The translations under genes were made by a program, and so were the position numbers. From assembly GCA_017395245.1 (NCBI GenBank), contig JAFPVR010000102.1:1-64000 (forward strand): a DNA stretch of 64,000 bases, in the 5' to 3' direction. The DNA comes from Bacteroidales bacterium. GTDB taxonomy: Bacteria > Bacteroidota > Bacteroidia > Bacteroidales > WCHB1-69. Positions 60,397-64,000 of this stretch are shown piece after piece. Below the pieces are notes generated by a model, which saw nothing but the letters and a program-made list of their open reading frames with translations, was not told the origin of the DNA and did no database searches. Positions within the stretch are counted from its first letter, which is position 1. The number at the start of each line of letters is the position of its first letter.

Positions 60397-60438
60397 CAAA
60401 GATACACTTTTTGGGTTAAACAAAAAAGTGTATCTTCG
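60397..60438. promoter_or_regulatory. Mirrored divergent promoters: TPR gene (-) and EF-G (+)
   Basis: Minus-strand TATCTTTG (60404-60397) and plus-strand TATCTTCG (60431-60438). Each is preceded by AAGTG, so the gap is a near inverted repeat with the centre at about 60417. Confidence 0.6.
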
Positions 60439-60484
60439 CGGTTTGATTTTTGAATTGTAAATTTATTGACTGTCAAATAGTTAT

Positions 60485-62554
60485 ATGGCAAAAAGTATAT
60501 CAAAACTGAGAAATATCGGCATTGCGGCGCACATTGACGCCGGCAAGACCACCTGTTCGGAGCGTATCCTCTACTTCACGGGGGTGAACCGCAAGATTGG
60601 CGAGACCCACGACGGGCAGGCCACCATGGACTTTATGAAACAGGAGCAGGAACGCGGCATCACCATCGCCTCCGCTTCTATCACTGCTGAGTGGAAAGGC
60701 CACCAGATCAACCTGATAGACACTCCCGGCCACGTCGATTTCACCATTGAGGTGGAACGTTCCCTGCGCGTCATCGACGGCATGGTGGCGGTGTTTTGCG
60801 CCGTGGGCGGTGTGGAACCCCAAAGCGAGACCGTCTGGAACCAGGCTGACAAATACCGCGTGCCGCGCATCGCGTTCGTCAACAAGATGGACCGCACCGG
60901 CGCCGACTTCTCCGAGGTCATCGCCCAGATGGAGAAGTACTTGGGAACCAATGCTGTGCCGATTCAGATTCCGATGGGGCAGGAGAGCGAGTTCCAAGGG
61001 TGCATTGACTTGGTGAAGATGAAAGCCCTTACGTTCTCTGAAAAGGAGGTTTTCGAAAACGACATCCCCGCCGAGTTCGCGGAGGCTGCCGAAACTGCGC
61101 ACAAGAACATCATCGAAAAACTCGCCGATTTTGACGACGACATCGCCGATGCTTACCTTGAAGAACGAGAGGTTACGGAGGAGCAGATTCGCAAAGCCCT
61201 CCGTGAGACGACCCTCAAGTTGCTGGTTACGCCCGTGTTATGTGGTGCAGCCTACAAAAACAAGGGTATTCAGCCGTTGTTGGATGCGGTCATCGACTAT
61301 CTTCCGTCGCCCACCGATATTGGCGCAGTCATCGCCAAAGATCCTTACGACGAGGAGAAAACGTATACGCGCAATCCCTCGAACAACGAGACTTTCTCCG
61401 CGTTGGCGTTCAAACTCATCAACGATCCCTACGTGGGCCAGCAGACCTTCGTGCGCATTTTCAGCGGAAAGCTGGTGAGCGGCATGAGCCTGTACAACAC
61501 CAACAAGGACAAAAACGAGCGCGTGGGCCGTATCTTCCGCATCAAAGCCAAGGAGCGCGAGGAGATTTCCGAGGCCGGCGCTGGCGAGATTGTCGCGCTT
61601 GTGGGCATGAAGTACACCCGCACTGGCGATACGCTCTGCGACGAGAAACAGCCTATCGTGCTGGAGTCCATCAACGTGCCGCCTGCCGTCATTGAGATGA
61701 AAGTGACCCCCACGGATACGAAGAATCGCGATAAACTCGGCGAGGCGTTGGCCAAGCTGAGTAACGAGGATCCCTCCTTCCACGCGCACTACGATGACGA
61801 GACCGAGGAGACCATCATCTCCGGTATGGGCGAGCTGCACTTGGAAATCATCGTTGATCGGTTAAAGGACGAGTTCAAGGTGCCGATTGAGGTCGGTGCG
61901 CCGAGCGTCTCCTTCCGCGAGACCATCACGCAGGCGTTCGAGAGCAACTACAAGCACGTGAAACAGACGGGCGGTCACGGCCAGTTTGCGCACACGGTCA
62001 TTCGTTTCGAGCCGAATCCCGGCAAGGGCTTCGAGTTCGTGGATGTGAGCAAGGGCGGTGTCGTGCCGAAGGAGTATATTCCCTCCATTGAGAAGGGCTT
62101 GCGTGCTGCAATGGAGAAGAGTCCGTTAGCGGGCTATCCTGTGGTGGACGTGAAGTGCGTGCTCGTGGATGGCAACTACCACCCGGTGGATTCCAGCGAC
62201 ATGGCCTTCCAACTTTGTGCCGCCCAGTGTTTTAAGACCGCCTACAACAAGATGGCTCCCGTGTTGATGGAGCCGGTGATGAAGGTGGAGGTGAACACGC
62301 CGGACGAGTACATCGGCAACATCACCCGCGACATCACCAAGCGTCGCGGACGCATCGAGAACATGCGTCGCTTCCGCAAGGGCTCGCAGAAACTTGACGG
62401 TTTTATCCCGTTGATGGAGATGTTCGGCTACGCCACGGCCCTGCGCAACGTCACCAGCGGCCGCGCCAACTACTCCATGGAGTTCTACCAGTACATGAAG
62501 ATGCCCGCCGCGAAACAGGAGGAAGTTGTGGCGGAAAGACGGAAGAAAGATTGA
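60485..62554 (+). CDS. fusA: Translation elongation factor G
   Basis: A 689-residue EF-G. G1 AHIDAGKTT, switch I with [10 protein letters not shown]3 DTPGH, G4 NKMD, G5-like in domain 1, then domains II-V with [17 protein letters not shown] and [19 protein letters not shown]. All GTPase motifs are intact. It catalyses translocation on the ribosome. Genes of the str operon (rpsL, rpsG, tuf) are absent, so this may be a second EF-G paralogue rather than the canonical FusA; sequence alone does not settle which. It is followed by a 17-bp perfect hairpin. Confidence 0.9.
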   Translation: MAKSISKLRNIGIAAHIDAGKTTCSERILYFTGVNRKIGETHDGQATMDFMKQEQERGITIASASITAEWKGHQINLIDTPGHVDFTIEVERSLRVIDGMVAVFCAVGGVEPQSETVWNQADKYRVPRIAFVNKMDRTGADFSEVIAQMEKYLGTNAVPIQIPMGQESEFQGCIDLVKMKALTFSEKEVFENDIPAEFAEAAETAHKNIIEKLADFDDDIADAYLEEREVTEEQIRKALRETTLKLLVTPVLCGAAYKNKGIQPLLDAVIDYLPSPTDIGAVIAKDPYDEEKTYTRNPSNNETFSALAFKLINDPYVGQQTFVRIFSGKLVSGMSLYNTNKDKNERVGRIFRIKAKEREEISEAGAGEIVALVGMKYTRTGDTLCDEKQPIVLESINVPPAVIEMKVTPTDTKNRDKLGEALAKLSNEDPSFHAHYDDETEETIISGMGELHLEIIVDRLKDEFKVPIEVGAPSVSFRETITQAFESNYKHVKQTGGHGQFAHTVIRFEPNPGKGFEFVDVSKGGVVPKEYIPSIEKGLRAAMEKSPLAGYPVVDVKCVLVDGNYHPVDSSDMAFQLCAAQCFKTAYNKMAPVLMEPVMKVEVNTPDEYIGNITRDITKRRGRIENMRRFRKGSQKLDGFIPLMEMFGYATALRNVTSGRANYSMEFYQYMKMPAAKQEEVVAERRKKD

Positions 62555-62574
62555 TTGCGGAAAACTGCGGAAAG

Positions 62575-62620
62575 GCGGAAAAGTGCGGAAACTCTATTGA
62601 AGATTTCCGCACTTTTCCGC
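62575..62620 (+). terminator. Long hairpin after EF-G, built of GCGGAAA units
   Basis: Perfect 17-bp stem (62575-62591 with 62604-62620), 12-nt loop. The stem and its flanks (62555-62642) are made of repeated GCGGAAA 7-mers and their complements, so a heptamer array has become an inverted structure. No T-run directly follows, so termination is uncertain. Confidence 0.65.
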
Positions 62621-62656
62621 TTCTCCGCATTAATTTCCGCAATAAGTCAAAAAAAA

Positions 62657-62682
62657 AAGACCGCAACTACAGTCGCGGTCTT
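62657..62682 (-). terminator. Terminator of rpsB-tsf
   Basis: Minus-strand stem AAGACCGC / GCGGTCTT with a 10-nt loop and a following T-run of more than eight, 24 nt after the tsf stop. Confidence 0.88.
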
Positions 62683-62705
62683 CATATCAAAATGAGTCTA
62701 AGAGA

Positions 62706-63713
62706 TTAGCCACCGATTTGTCTGCGGATGAAGCTCACGCAGCCGAGGTCTTTGTCCATTCTCTTGATGTAGTCGCCGACGTTTTCTTTGCCGTCGCCGC
62801 CCATCGCGAGCACTTGGTATTTCAGTGTGCTCTCCTTGAAGAACTTCACTAAACGACCTTGGGCAATCTGCTGGATCTGCTTCTCGTTGAGGTTGGCAGC
62901 TGCCTTCTCGGCTTCTTCAGCTTTGATCTTGCGGGCTTGTTCGGCCTGCTCCTCGGTAATCCAACCCTTGGCCATGTTGGAGTTGATGTGATCGTCGCTG
63001 TCCACGTGAGCGGGGTTGATGCCGGCTTTGTGCAGGGCGGAATCAACAGCTCTTTGAACCATTTCGAGGCGGGTCTTCTCAACACCGATGGCAAGCTCTT
63101 TGTCCTTCACATCTTGCGGGATGGCAGTCTCGTCGAGGGCGACGGGAGCCATAGCGGCGATGTGAAGAGCAACGTTGTGAGCGGCTTCGGCAGCCTTCTC
63201 ACCGGGCTTGTTGAAACCAACCAACGTAGCAATGTGGTTGCCCATGTGGTTGTAAGCTTCCACATAAGCAGCCTCGAGCACCTGATAGTCGGGGCATTCG
63301 ATTTTCTCGCCGGTCTTGCCGGTCATTTCGGTCAGCTTGTCAGCAACCGTCATGCCGTCAACCTGCATGTTGAGGAGATCTTCTTTGGTGTTGATGTCGG
63401 CGGCCATTGCCTTGTCGAGGACGCTGTCTGTGAAGTTCACGAATTCGTCGCCCTTGCCCACGAAGTCGGTCTCGCAAGCCATGACGAGCATGTAACCTTT
63501 GGTTCTGTCGGCGTTGGTCTTGGCGATGATGCGGCCCTCGTTGGAGGCGCGGTCGGCGCGCTTTTCGGCCACTTTCTGACCTTTCTTGCGGAGGATGTCG
63601 CGGGCTTTTTCGAAATCGCCTTCAGCCTCCACCAAGGCCTTCTTGCAGTCCATCATGCCGATGCCGGTCTCTTGTCTCAGTTTGTTAACATCTGCAGCTG
63701 TGATATTAGCCAT
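62706..63713 (-). CDS. tsf: Translation elongation factor Ts
   Basis: A 335-residue EF-Ts. N-terminal UBA-like domain AADVNKLRQETGIGMMDCKK; the EF-Tu contact TDFVGKGDEF; core subdomains; C-terminal helix region ending GCVSFIRRQIGG. It recharges EF-Tu with GTP. The length, with an extra coiled segment (EEQAEQARKIKAEEAEKAAA at about 270-290), matches Bacteroidota EF-Ts, which are longer than the 283 residues of E. coli. It follows rpsB on the same strand by 29 nt. Confidence 0.95.
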   Translation of the reverse strand: MANITAADVNKLRQETGIGMMDCKKALVEAEGDFEKARDILRKKGQKVAEKRADRASNEGRIIAKTNADRTKGYMLVMACETDFVGKGDEFVNFTDSVLDKAMAADINTKEDLLNMQVDGMTVADKLTEMTGKTGEKIECPDYQVLEAAYVEAYNHMGNHIATLVGFNKPGEKAAEAAHNVALHIAAMAPVALDETAIPQDVKDKELAIGVEKTRLEMVQRAVDSALHKAGINPAHVDSDDHINSNMAKGWITEEQAEQARKIKAEEAEKAAANLNEKQIQQIAQGRLVKFFKESTLKYQVLAMGGDGKENVGDYIKRMDKDLGCVSFIRRQIGG

Positions 63714-63742
63714 ATTGTTGTCTGATTTTTCGGTGATTAAAA

Positions 63743-64000
63743 TTATTCGTTGTTCTTGCGGGAGACTCTTCTGCGTCTGCCTTCGCGGTTGTCGTTTTCT
63801 TCTTCGACAGTCTCTTCACCCTCGCCGTTCATTTCAGCGATTTCCTCTTCCATGCGATCCTTGTTCATCTCGCGCTCAGCCTGTCCTTCGCGGATGGCGT
63901 CGCAGATGGCCTTGAGGATCACGGCGATTGACTTGGATGCGTCGTCATTGGCCGGGATGGGGAAGTCAACGGTACGCGGGTCAGAGTTGGTGTCGACGAT
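63743..64000 (-). CDS. rpsB: 30S ribosomal protein S2, C-terminal part (partial)
   Basis: The gene runs in from the right edge; 85 residues plus stop are visible. The start of this piece reads [20 protein letters not shown] and then [19 protein letters not shown], the conserved C-terminal signature of S2. An acidic/basic tail follows ([20 protein letters not shown], ending [11 protein letters not shown]), typical of Bacteroidota S2 proteins. S2 is the last protein added to the small subunit. It leads the rpsB-tsf operon. Confidence 0.95.
   Translation of the reverse strand: MVDTNSDPRTVDFPIPANDDASKSIAVILKAICDAIREGQAEREMNKDRMEEEIAEMNGEGEETVEEENDNREGRRRRVSRKNNE

Overview
The window reads as a chromosomal segment of a Bacteroidota bacterium, most likely Bacteroidales. 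The evidence is the repeated -7 promoter motif TAnnTTTG, a TonB-dependent receptor with an N-terminal carboxypeptidase-like domain, DUF4270 lipoprotein next to a short GT5 glycogen synthase, a Fibrobacter-type paralogous domain protein, and the rpsB-tsf pair. A cysteate-synthase-like enzyme near an alpha-oxoamine synthase suggests a sulfonolipid maker (Alistipes/Odoribacter-like), but that placement is inference.

Layout. 1-4.4 kb: tail of an FtsX-type permease, a HipBA toxin-antitoxin pair, and a sigma-54 response regulator overlapping its histidine kinase. 4.5-11.4 kb: LolA-like chaperone, GlmM carrying an in-frame palindromic insertion, two TlpA-like thioredoxin-fold proteins, and the PLP alpha-oxoamine synthase. 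11.4-15.3 kb: a degraded accessory patch with an AbiE antitoxin, a broken AbiE toxin, duplicated gene scraps, several 28-nt palindromes and a truncated RhuM-like gene. 15.4-18.2 kb: cysteate-synthase-like enzyme and a secreted FISUMP protein. 18.3-35.2 kb: mostly minus-strand housekeeping and surface genes (GH2 beta-mannosidase, nitroreductase, M20 dipeptidase, TsaE, TonB receptor, L28, DUF4270, glycogen synthase, tRNA-Leu(GAG), MalY-type lyase, RecR, M16 peptidase, MtaB).

35.4-54.7 kb is the most striking region: eleven consecutive minus-strand genes, probably one operon from a single promoter near 54.74 kb. It encodes a SrfB-like actin-fold ATPase, a SrfC-like GTPase, a second GTPase with an N-terminal adaptor-like domain, a membrane protein that shares this domain, a membrane-anchored subtilisin with InlB-like and DUF2135-like modules, several membrane proteins, a periplasmic helical protein and a possible outer-membrane protein. 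Together they would span cytoplasm, inner membrane, periplasm and outer membrane. I infer a nucleotide-driven envelope machine with a protease output; its job is unknown.

54.7-64 kb: lipoamide dehydrogenase, a beta-barrel protein, AroE-DedA, a TPR protein, stand-alone EF-G, EF-Ts and the end of ribosomal protein S2.

A second theme is repeats. Many intergenic gaps hold heptanucleotide tandem arrays (GACTTRR, TGAAACY, GGTCAAA, TGAATGM types). Six loci carry a 28-nt palindrome with fixed arms and changing but self-complementary centres; one supplies the aroE stop codon. A 60-bp two-hairpin element occurs twice, 54 kb apart and inverted.
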